Below, piece by piece: positions 15,740 through 24,584 of a stretch of DNA of 64,000 bases. The notes beneath the pieces were generated by a model. That model was not told the origin of the DNA and searched no databases. It saw nothing but the letters and a program-made list of their open reading frames with translations. Positions within the stretch are counted from its first letter, which is position 1. The number at the start of each line of letters is the position of its first letter. The translations under genes were made by a program, and so were the position numbers. Origin of the DNA: Fredinandcohnia onubensis. Lineage in GTDB: Bacteria > Bacillota > Bacilli > Bacillales > Bacillaceae_L. The stretch is taken from contig NZ_NSEB01000007.1 of the NCBI RefSeq assembly GCF_002734215.1, positions 322,057 to 386,056 on the forward strand, in the 5' to 3' direction.

Positions 15740-18700
15740 ATGGTGAGGAAGTTTAAACGTTTTATTACTGTGCTACTTTGTTTACTATTATTGTTGCCTA
15801 ATATGAGTTTGAATGTGTTTGCTGCTGAAGGTGAAACCACTGAGATGGTTGATATTCCTGAAACTTCTGATTGGAAAGGTGCTGTCGGTGGCGATGTTGG
15901 CGGTAATGATAAAATTACTGCCGAAAACTTTTCAATTAAGGAAAATGAAGACGGCACTGTCAATATGAGCGTCAAAAACGATCGAGGAAAAATCTCAAGT
16001 AGTTCAGAAGGAATTGCTTATTATTATCAGCAAGTTAATCCAACAGATAATTATGAACTAACAGCTAAGGTTAAGGTTGAAACCTTTGAGGCAAATAGTC
16101 AGGTTGGTTTTGGGATTATGCTAAGAGGCAATCTATTAACTTCAACTGATGTAAAAACTGGTGATTATCTTGCGGTAGGTGGTATCAAGCAAGATATTAG
16201 AGGGTTCTATAAGTACAGTAGCGCTTCATCTATATATCCAGATGAGCTAGACTTTGCAGCAAACAACCCTGCTCCCGGGGAAGAGTATACACTTAAGCTT
16301 AGAAAAGAAGGAAATATTTATCAATTAACAGTCGGTGAAGAAACAAAAACGTTCACAGATTTTAATGGGGAAATGAATTATGTTGGATTTTTCGCCGCAA
16401 GAAATGTAAGCGTTATCTACAATGATATTAATTTAAATAAATATAAAAAAGTCCAAAGATTAGAAGTAAATAGCGATCATATGAAAAAGGAATATCTAAC
16501 GGATGAAGAACTAAACCTCGATGGTTTAGTCGTTAAAGCAATTTACGATACTGGCGAAGAATCTACTTTATCTGTAAATGAATTTATCGTTACCGGTTTT
16601 GATAGCAGCACTGTTGGGACAAATACAATTAAAATTAGTTATGGTGGAGTTGTATCAACAGTTGACTTAACAATCAATGCCATAACTCTAAATGACTTAA
16701 CAATCAAATACTTCCCTGCAAAAACGGTTTATTACCCCGGTGATAAGTTTGAATCAGCTGGATTACAAGTATTCGGTTCGTATAATAATGGTGAAACCTA
16801 TGAACTTTCTGCGGAACAATATAATTTTAAGATTGATGATATTACTTTAGATGATTCATTCGAATTTAAAGTACCTGGTACAAAAACCGTATCAATTGTG
16901 CCAAAAGATTTTCCTGCTGTTACAGCAAGCTTTTATGTAACTGTAAAAGATACTGAGCTTGAAGGGCTTGAGATAAAGAAACAACCTGTTAAAACACAAT
17001 ATTTTATTGGTGATCCACTCGATCTTACTGGATTGGTTGTTTATGCCATCTATAAGGACGGATCTCAGGTAAGATTACTAGAAAATGAATATGATGTCTA
17101 CAATTTTGATACGACAACACCTGGAGACAAGAATGTAGTAATCAGCCATAAGGATGCAAGTAAAACTATCACATTCAATGTAAAAGAAAAGGAAGTACTT
17201 GAATTAAAAATAACTAAGTTTCCTAATACAACTTTTGCAATCGGTGACGTGTTTGCATCTAATGGATTAGAAGTTTCAAAGGTTTATGATAATGGAGATC
17301 AAGAGGTATTATCAACTGATGCCTATGTTGTTGACTCCAGTTCATTTAATAGTGATGTGGCCGGTACGTACTCTATTACTGTGAGTCCAACAGTAGATTT
17401 GGAAGTCAGCCCCATCACATATAAGGTTACAGTTAGAGAAAAAACAGCATACAATTTTGATTTTATTCGCTTTGGCCAATCAACCTCAGATGAAAGAAAT
17501 ACAATTGAGTACTTAGAGAATGATACCGTTCGTTTAGCTGCTATTGATGGTGGCGGTAAGGTTACTGGAGACCATGATGGAATCTCCTTCTATTACACCG
17601 AAATTGATGCGAATGAAGATAATTTTGAGCTCTCAGCTGATATCAAGGTTGTTGAATACGCAAAGAATCCTCATGATGGACAAGAGTCCTTCGGAATTAT
17701 GGCGAGAGACGCCATATACGAAACTGGCGACCAAAAGGGAATTTTTGCGAGTAATATTGCCGCAATCGGAGGTTATTCAGGTGGTACTCGAGATGACAAC
17801 GGAACACAACTGTTTGTTCGAACAGGGGTAACATCACCGGATGGTACAGGAAGCCTAGGTATTCAAAAAGAAATGGTAAAGGCAGAAAGACCAACACCTT
17901 CTAATACTCATCCAAACAAAACATATCGTCTTACACTTAAGAAAACGAACAGTGGTTTTACAGGAGTACTTAATGACGGTGAGAAAACGATTGAAAAAGA
18001 GATTTATGCACCAGATATTCTAAACGTCCAAAATGGAAAAGCTTATGTCGGCTTCTATACTGCACGTGTAGCAACAATTGAAGTTAGTAATATAGACTTC
18101 AAGGTAACAGCAGCGGAAACAGATGCTCCTAAAGAAGAAGCACCTGTTAAAGAGGTCACTCCTCAGTTTGATATTTTATCATTGGAAAGGACTTCTGATG
18201 CGAATTATCGCCTTATCGTTCAATCAAATGTGAATGGAACTGTGACGATTAAAGAAGGCAATGAAACGATTCGTTATGATGAACCTATTATTGCCGGGCA
18301 AAAGCTTGAAATACAAACAAAAATCGCAAAAAATGCAAATACAAACTTTAGTTTTGTATTTATACCTGACGAAACTCAAAAACTAACAGACTATAATAGA
18401 ATCATTCAAAACTTCACGGTTGAAATGAAGACATTTGCCGAAGATGGAAATATCTATGTTTCTCCTAACGGATTGAGTTCCGGTGACGGATCAAAAGAAA
18501 ATCCATTAGACTTAGATACAGCCATTGAATTTGTAAAACCAGGTCAGCACATCTATGTGATGGAAGGTCGCTATGTGAGAAATGCGATACTAGAAATTAA
18601 GAAATACAATGACGGCACTGAAGATGCGATGAAGTACTTATGGGCTGATCCTGCCGCTACAAGTAGACCTATCATTGATTTTGATAAGAAAACGGAAGGT

Positions 18701-19723
18701 GTTATTCATAGCGGTAACTACTGGCATGTAAAAGGCTTAGACTTTATTCAATCTGCCGGCAACACAAAGGGCTACACAGTTGGCGGTAACCACAATATTA
18801 TTGAAAACATAAAAACCTATCAGAACGGAGACACTGGTCTACAAATCAGCCGTACGGATGATTCTACTACTATAGCTGATTGGCCATCTTATAACTTGAT
18901 TCTTAACAGTGAATCATTTGATAACCGTGACCCATCTGACAATAATGCAGATGGTTTTGCTGCAAAACTCACGGTTGGTGAAGGTAATATTTTTAGGGGT
19001 ACTATCGCCCATAATAATATTGATGATGGATGGGATCTTTATACAAAGGTTGGTACAGGTGCTATTGGAGCAGTTACAATTGAGGATAGCATTGCGTATA
19101 ACAACGGTTTCTTAACAGATGGAACTGTTGGGAGTGGTGATAAAAACGGCTTTAAGCTTGGTGGTGAAGGTGTCCTTGTCCCTCATACTATTAAAAATAG
19201 TGTTGCTTTTGGAAACGGAGCATCAGGTTTCACAAGTAATAGTAATCCAGGTGTGATTGCCGAAAATAACTATGCATTTAATAATGCCGGTGGAAATATG
19301 GCGTTCACAACATATGGTCACATTACACCTGATTTTACAATTGATGGGTTTATCTCATTCTTTACAGAAAACAGCCAAAAGAAAACAGACAATTATCAAC
19401 ACGCTGATTTAGATAAGAACTTCATGTTTAATGGAGAACAATCTGTTAATAAATCTGGTGATGTGCTTCCGGATGAGATCATTCAATCTTTGGCTACCAT
19501 TCAGAACTTCGAACGTAGTCAGGATGGTGAAATTGATTGGAATGGTGTTTGGGATACGTTTGGTGACTTTATGGCTCAATATGAAGAACCAAGCGAAGTT
19601 TGTAAAAAACCAGGTAAAGGGCCTAAACCTGGTAAGGGGCCTAAACATAGAGAAGGTCAAAAACCTGGAAATAACCCAATCCCGGGATATTGTAAAAACC
19701 TAGTAAACATGCAGAATCGTTAA
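15740..19723 (+). CDS. Secreted multidomain pectate lyase, PL9-like
   Basis: About 1327 residues. A Sec signal (MVRKFKRFITVLLCLLLLLP... ending VFAA) starts at the ATG at 15740, behind GGGAGG; the frame is open further upstream but without a signal. In order: an LamG/glucanase-like module (about 35-240); four bacterial Ig-like (Big_3-type) repeats (about 245-570) with the recurring YxxGxxLxLxGLxV pattern; a second LamG-like module (575-790); a linker domain; and a right-handed beta-helix from about residue 903 (IYVSPNGLSSGDGS...) with ADGFAAKL and DDGWDLYT, typical of family 9 pectate/exopolygalacturonate lyases. It ends in a Lys/Pro/Gly-rich tail bracketed by two Cys. It cleaves pectate by beta-elimination outside the cell. 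Confidence 0.87.
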   Translation: MVRKFKRFITVLLCLLLLLPNMSLNVFAAEGETTEMVDIPETSDWKGAVGGDVGGNDKITAENFSIKENEDGTVNMSVKNDRGKISSSSEGIAYYYQQVNPTDNYELTAKVKVETFEANSQVGFGIMLRGNLLTSTDVKTGDYLAVGGIKQDIRGFYKYSSASSIYPDELDFAANNPAPGEEYTLKLRKEGNIYQLTVGEETKTFTDFNGEMNYVGFFAARNVSVIYNDINLNKYKKVQRLEVNSDHMKKEYLTDEELNLDGLVVKAIYDTGEESTLSVNEFIVTGFDSSTVGTNTIKISYGGVVSTVDLTINAITLNDLTIKYFPAKTVYYPGDKFESAGLQVFGSYNNGETYELSAEQYNFKIDDITLDDSFEFKVPGTKTVSIVPKDFPAVTASFYVTVKDTELEGLEIKKQPVKTQYFIGDPLDLTGLVVYAIYKDGSQVRLLENEYDVYNFDTTTPGDKNVVISHKDASKTITFNVKEKEVLELKITKFPNTTFAIGDVFASNGLEVSKVYDNGDQEVLSTDAYVVDSSSFNSDVAGTYSITVSPTVDLEVSPITYKVTVREKTAYNFDFIRFGQSTSDERNTIEYLENDTVRLAAIDGGGKVTGDHDGISFYYTEIDANEDNFELSADIKVVEYAKNPHDGQESFGIMARDAIYETGDQKGIFASNIAAIGGYSGGTRDDNGTQLFVRTGVTSPDGTGSLGIQKEMVKAERPTPSNTHPNKTYRLTLKKTNSGFTGVLNDGEKTIEKEIYAPDILNVQNGKAYVGFYTARVATIEVSNIDFKVTAAETDAPKEEAPVKEVTPQFDILSLERTSDANYRLIVQSNVNGTVTIKEGNETIRYDEPIIAGQKLEIQTKIAKNANTNFSFVFIPDETQKLTDYNRIIQNFTVEMKTFAEDGNIYVSPNGLSSGDGSKENPLDLDTAIEFVKPGQHIYVMEGRYVRNAILEIKKYNDGTEDAMKYLWADPAATSRPIIDFDKKTEGVIHSGNYWHVKGLDFIQSAGNTKGYTVGGNHNIIENIKTYQNGDTGLQISRTDDSTTIADWPSYNLILNSESFDNRDPSDNNADGFAAKLTVGEGNIFRGTIAHNNIDDGWDLYTKVGTGAIGAVTIEDSIAYNNGFLTDGTVGSGDKNGFKLGGEGVLVPHTIKNSVAFGNGASGFTSNSNPGVIAENNYAFNNAGGNMAFTTYGHITPDFTIDGFISFFTENSQKKTDNYQHADLDKNFMFNGEQSVNKSGDVLPDEIIQSLATIQNFERSQDGEIDWNGVWDTFGDFMAQYEEPSEVCKKPGKGPKPGKGPKHREGQKPGNNPIPGYCKNLVNMQNR

Positions 19724-19778
19724 TTTAATATCTTAAAGAACGAAAAATAATCATACGAGGTTTTCTTAACTAGAGTTA

Positions 19779-19806
19779 AAGAGGGGGTCCCCCCTCTCTT
19801 TTTTTA
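19779..19806 (+). terminator. Terminator of the AraC-pectate lyase unit
   Basis: GAGGGGG (19781-19787) pairs with CCCCCTC around a two-base loop, followed by a run of T. Confidence 0.85.
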
Positions 19807-19840
19807 CCCCCTTCTTCTCTCACACTCCCCCCCATTACAT

Positions 19841-19957
19841 AGATAATCATTTAGTAAGGATTTCCCTTTTTAGCAACATCCGCATACTTTTATAGCAATA
19901 TGTTGCTATAGATTGGCATCAAGCTTATGTTACACTCTCCTTTGTAACCGTTTTATT
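19841..19957 (+). promoter_or_regulatory. Pectinase promoter module 2
   Basis: AGATAATCATTTA (19841), AGCAA repeats at 19872 and 19894, TATGTTACACT with TACACT at 19931, and cre-like TGTAACCGTTTTAT at 19943. The spacing matches module 1 to the base pair (31, 22, 37 and 12 bp). Confidence 0.65.
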
Positions 19958-20074
19958 AATTGAATATTCTGATAGTTCTTTAGACCTATTAGGGAGGTGA
20001 GTCGTTTTTACTAGAAATTAAATGACTAGTTTTTGTTGTTCTACTTATTGTTTATAGAAAGGAGATTTTAATGA

Positions 20075-23000
20075 ATGAGTACAATTAAACGTTACTTTTA
20101 TTTGACATTGGTAGTTTTGCTCACATTCACAAGTTTATTTTCTACCGTATCTATTACTCCTGTTCATGCTGAAGAAACGGACGCATCCACCTTCCTTTTT
20201 GAGGCAGACTTTAATAATGACACCACTGGGGAACATCCCTCAGGATTTGTTGTATCTGAAAGTGGTGGAACCATTCAAGTAACAGAGGTTCCCGACGCCA
20301 CGAACAAAAGTGTGTTTTTAGATGATACAAGTGATTCAGCAGACGTTAATCTAAGCAAATCCTTCGAGGAGCTTGTTGGTGTCGTTACTGTCCAAATGAA
20401 ATTTATGCAACCACAGTATACAAGCTCCACAAAGGTAATGAGAGTAAAAGGAGACAAAACTCCACTCATTATCGAAACCAAAGACAAGAACATATCATAT
20501 CGTATTGGCAGCACCTATGTACCATTAGTCCCTCTTGAGGAAAATGTGTGGTATGACATCAAGACTGAAATCGATTTAAATAATCAAACAGCAAATGTTT
20601 ATATCAATGGAGAACTTAAGTTAGAGAATGCTAAGTTAAATGAACCTACTACAAAAATAAGTTATTTTGAAACATTCACACCTGGAAGTAAAGCATTAGG
20701 ACATTATGTAGATGATATTACAATTTCTGGTTCATTTCCTGAGGCTAATCCTGAAGAACCTACAGATCCTGAGAATCCATCTGAGCCGACACCTCCTACT
20801 GAACCAGGTGCAGGTGGAATCTATGAAGCGGAAGATGGAAAGTTAGTAAATGCAATCATAGACAACAAACATCCTGGGTTTACAGGAACTGGCTTTGTAG
20901 ATATGGTACCGAATGCACCGGGCGGATCAATCGAATGGAAGGTAGACATTCCTGCTGCAGGAGAATATACCTTAGATTTCCGCTATGCTCATGGTGGTAC
21001 AGACGAACGTCCTTCAGAAATTAAAGTTAATGGAGAAATTGTTGAACCTAAACTTGCATTTAATCCAACAGGTGGTTGGGCGAATTGGATCTACACTTCA
21101 ACCAAGGCTAACTTAAAAGCAGGTGAAAACGTCATCGTAGCTTCCGGTGTTGGGTCCAGTGGAGGTGCGAATATCGACCATCTAAAAATTTATACGGAAG
21201 TTGATCAAACCTATGAAGCAGAAGATGCCCTACTTGATGAAACAGGGGTCATCATCGATAATCAGCATACTGGGTTCACAGGAACAGGTTTTATTGATTT
21301 TAAACCAAATCAAGCTGGTAGCTGGGTTGAGTGGACAGTACATGTTCCAACTGATGGAGAATACTTCCTTGACTTTAGATACGCGTCCGGTGGAACTGAT
21401 GCAAGACCTGCTGAGATTAAAGTAAATGATGAAGTAGTTGCAGAATCGTTAGCTTTTGATCCTACAGGAGCATGGACAACATGGGTATATACTTCTACGA
21501 AAGCGACCCTAAAAGCTGGTGAGAATAAAATTCGTGCTACAGGTGTCGGTACTAATGGTGGCGCAAATATTGACCATTTACGAATCCATAATAAAGAAGC
21601 TGGGTCTGATGAAGGACCTATCGAAATTGAGGACTCTGAATTAAAGGATATAGTTAGCGGACTTTACTTGAAAAAGTTAAATGAGTTGGGAGTAATCGTT
21701 GAAAACCAGCCTGAAGATACCGATTCTATTACAAGACTCGAATTCATGTCTTTAATAAACAGTAAACTTGTATTAGTTAAAGAAGAACAATTCAAGGGAT
21801 TAAGCACTGAATCTATGGTTTGGGAAGTTTCTCTAAATGAGTGGTACTCATATGTTCTAGCTGCTGCTAAACAAGCTGGATATATGGATGCTCTTGTGAG
21901 AAATGGAAAGATACAACCTAACAAGACCCTAAAGAAAAAGGAAGCTGTAAAAATTATCCAAGAGCTAAATGGCTCCTCAATGAATGCAGATAATAACAAA
22001 GAACTCACATGGGGGGAAGCTAAGAAACTCGTTAATTCCCTTCCATCAGGAGAACAAAATAAAACAGTGCAAATCGCGGATATTCATGCAATTTCAAACA
22101 ATCTTATTGCGGTTACGTTAAATAGTACTTTTGATGAATTTGATTTCTCTGATATTAGTGTGGTTTACCCTACTGGCAATTGGGCGACTCTAAGCCCTAA
22201 CTTTAAGAATCTTAGAATTGACAAGGCCGCAAAAGGTAAAAATAAATTTGGTCAAACGGTCCTTATTTTAAATAGTTTGGATGAGTTAGATCAAAACGGG
22301 CAGTATATCGTAGAGCCTGAGAAAGTAACTTTTAAGGGCGATTTAAACGATGCGATTCGTAAAGCAGATAATCTATTAACCTGGCAAATGGAACACGGTG
22401 GTTGGACCAAGAACTGGCCACATATATATGAACGTCCATGGGATGGTAAGGAACCGCGTTCAGAATGGGTAGCCAATGGTGTTGAATTAGGAACGATTGA
22501 TAATGATGCAACGATTAAGGAGATACTTTTCTTAGCCGAAGTATATCGTGAAACTGGTGATGAAAAATACAAAGATAGTATTGAAAAAGGCTTTGAATTC
22601 TTGTTCCAATTACAATATGACACAGGTGGATTTGCTCAGGTTTATCCTAGACGCGGTAACTACTCTGACTATGTCACATTTAATGATGAAGCGATGATCA
22701 ATGTATTGGAGATGATGGATGATGTTGTCGAAAAGAGATATCCATTCGATGCGGATGTAATAAATGATTCTTATGTTAATAGAATCAAACTATCCATTAA
22801 GAGTGGTATTGATTATATCTTAAAAGCACAGATCAAATTCTCTGATGGAACATTGACGGCTTGGGGTGCTCAGCATGATCCATATACGTTTGAACCACAA
22901 AAAGCACGTGCATATGAGCATGCTTCAGTTTCAGGTTCAGAATCTATTGGAATCATAAGATTCCTTATGTCTCGTCCACAAACTGACGAAATAAAGAAGT

Positions 23001-24421
23001 CTGTTCGTTCTGCGCTAGAGTGGCTAGATGAGGTTAAACTTGAAAATACGCGATATGTAAGTGGTGATCCAAATAATGTGTATTTTGTTGAAGATCCAAA
23101 TTCAACGGCTTGGTACAGATTTTATGAGATTGGTACAAACCGAGGAATCTTCTCAGGCCGCGACGGTGTTATTAAATATGACATTATGGAGATTGAAGAA
23201 GAGAGACGAAATGGCTATTCTTGGGGCGGGAACTGGGCTACGAAATTATTAAGTACCGCTGAAGAAACTGGATATTTTACAAATAACGTATATGTTCAGG
23301 TTGTTGGTAGTAACTCTAAAGATCTATATGATAGACAATTAGAAGATGGTGATATCAAAGTTGTGAAAAGCCTAGAAAAACAGATTAGCCAAATTGAAAA
23401 TGAAATTTTTGTTGCTAAAGATGGAACTGGAGATTATACAACAGTCCAGGCAGCAATCGACGCAATTCCTGCAAACAATACAACTCCAATTACAATTTTC
23501 ATTAAAAATGGAGTCTATAAAGAAGTTGTTACTGTGCCGAATAATAAGCCATTTATTACAATGATTGGTGAAAATCCGGAAAACACAGTGATTACATTCG
23601 ATAACTTTGCAGGTAGAGATAATGGTGTTGGTGGAACTCTTGGTACAAGTGGAAGTGCCAGTGTGTATTTACGCGCAAATGATTTTAGAGTAGAAAATGT
23701 AACATTCGAAAACTCTTTTGATGAAAGCTCAACAGATGTGAGCGGAAAACAAGCTGTTGCCGTATATGCTGCTGGGGAACGTCAATATTTTAAAAATGTA
23801 AGATTCATAGGTAATCAGGATACATTATATGTTCACTCTGGAACACAATATTATAATCAAGTATATGTTGAGGGCGATGTCGATTTCATCTTCGGTGCAG
23901 CACGTGCTGTTTTTGAGGATTCCGTCATTCACTCACTTGACCGTAAATCAAACTCAAATAATGGCTATGTCACTGCTGCAAGTACATTGATCACGGACCC
24001 ATACGGTATTTTGATTAAGGATAGTAAGCTAACAAGTGATGCCCCTGCTGGTACTGTATATTTAGGCAGACCTTGGCCTGCTGGTGGCAATCCGAATGCG
24101 ATAGGTAGTGTGGTCATTATGAATAGCGAACTGGGTGATCATATTAAGACAGAGGGTTGGACTTCCATGAGTGGTTTAAATCCAGAAGATGCCCGTTTGT
24201 TTGAGTATAAAAACTACGGCCCCGGTGCTGCAATCAATGAATCAAGAAGACAGCTTACAGATGAAGAAGCTGCTAACTGGACAGTACAAAATGTATTAAA
24301 AGGTTGGGATCCTTCTGATGGTGAAGGTTGTGAGAAACCAGGAAATGGACCCAAGAAAGAGAAAGATCCAAAACCTGGAAATAATCCAACACCAGGATAT
24401 TGCAAAAAGGCTGGAAATTAA
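20075..24421 (+). CDS. Secreted PL10 pectate lyase - CE8 pectin methylesterase fusion
   Basis: About 1448 residues. Signal peptide to residue 29; a LamG-like module (30-215); a Pro/Glu/Thr linker; two CBM35/CBM6-like modules starting YEAEDG (248) and YEAEDA (379); an SLH-like region (520-640); a spacer domain; a family-10 pectate lyase ((755-1090), DNLLTWQMEHGGWTKNWPH, TIDNDATIKE, YEHASVSGSES); then a family-8 pectin methylesterase from about 1108 (FVAKDGTGDYTTVQAAIDAI) with GNQDTLYVH, GDVDFIFGAA and YLGRPWP carrying the catalytic Asp pair and Arg/Trp. It ends with the same KPGNNPxPGYCK tail as the previous enzyme. The fusion couples de-esterification to pectate cleavage outside the cell. AAAGGAG lies ahead of the ATG. 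Confidence 0.9.
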   Translation: MSTIKRYFYLTLVVLLTFTSLFSTVSITPVHAEETDASTFLFEADFNNDTTGEHPSGFVVSESGGTIQVTEVPDATNKSVFLDDTSDSADVNLSKSFEELVGVVTVQMKFMQPQYTSSTKVMRVKGDKTPLIIETKDKNISYRIGSTYVPLVPLEENVWYDIKTEIDLNNQTANVYINGELKLENAKLNEPTTKISYFETFTPGSKALGHYVDDITISGSFPEANPEEPTDPENPSEPTPPTEPGAGGIYEAEDGKLVNAIIDNKHPGFTGTGFVDMVPNAPGGSIEWKVDIPAAGEYTLDFRYAHGGTDERPSEIKVNGEIVEPKLAFNPTGGWANWIYTSTKANLKAGENVIVASGVGSSGGANIDHLKIYTEVDQTYEAEDALLDETGVIIDNQHTGFTGTGFIDFKPNQAGSWVEWTVHVPTDGEYFLDFRYASGGTDARPAEIKVNDEVVAESLAFDPTGAWTTWVYTSTKATLKAGENKIRATGVGTNGGANIDHLRIHNKEAGSDEGPIEIEDSELKDIVSGLYLKKLNELGVIVENQPEDTDSITRLEFMSLINSKLVLVKEEQFKGLSTESMVWEVSLNEWYSYVLAAAKQAGYMDALVRNGKIQPNKTLKKKEAVKIIQELNGSSMNADNNKELTWGEAKKLVNSLPSGEQNKTVQIADIHAISNNLIAVTLNSTFDEFDFSDISVVYPTGNWATLSPNFKNLRIDKAAKGKNKFGQTVLILNSLDELDQNGQYIVEPEKVTFKGDLNDAIRKADNLLTWQMEHGGWTKNWPHIYERPWDGKEPRSEWVANGVELGTIDNDATIKEILFLAEVYRETGDEKYKDSIEKGFEFLFQLQYDTGGFAQVYPRRGNYSDYVTFNDEAMINVLEMMDDVVEKRYPFDADVINDSYVNRIKLSIKSGIDYILKAQIKFSDGTLTAWGAQHDPYTFEPQKARAYEHASVSGSESIGIIRFLMSRPQTDEIKKSVRSALEWLDEVKLENTRYVSGDPNNVYFVEDPNSTAWYRFYEIGTNRGIFSGRDGVIKYDIMEIEEERRNGYSWGGNWATKLLSTAEETGYFTNNVYVQVVGSNSKDLYDRQLEDGDIKVVKSLEKQISQIENEIFVAKDGTGDYTTVQAAIDAIPANNTTPITIFIKNGVYKEVVTVPNNKPFITMIGENPENTVITFDNFAGRDNGVGGTLGTSGSASVYLRANDFRVENVTFENSFDESSTDVSGKQAVAVYAAGERQYFKNVRFIGNQDTLYVHSGTQYYNQVYVEGDVDFIFGAARAVFEDSVIHSLDRKSNSNNGYVTAASTLITDPYGILIKDSKLTSDAPAGTVYLGRPWPAGGNPNAIGSVVIMNSELGDHIKTEGWTSMSGLNPEDARLFEYKNYGPGAAINESRRQLTDEEAANWTVQNVLKGWDPSDGEGCEKPGNGPKKEKDPKPGNNPTPGYCKKAGN

Positions 24422-24469
24422 GTTAAAATCGTGGACTTAAGCTCCCTATAAAGTTTATAGCTTCACAGG

Positions 24470-24498
24470 AAAAGAGAGGGTCTCCCCTCTCTTTTTTA
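24470..24498 (+). terminator. Terminator of the PL10-CE8 gene
   Basis: AAAAGAGAGGG pairs with CCCTCTCTTTT around TCTC, followed by T. Confidence 0.85.
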
Positions 24499-24584
24499 GA
24501 TCAGATACATGAATAATTGGTGTTAGAATTGCTATTCCATAACCTCGTACACTAATTAGAGCATAGTAAGTACATATTCATATC

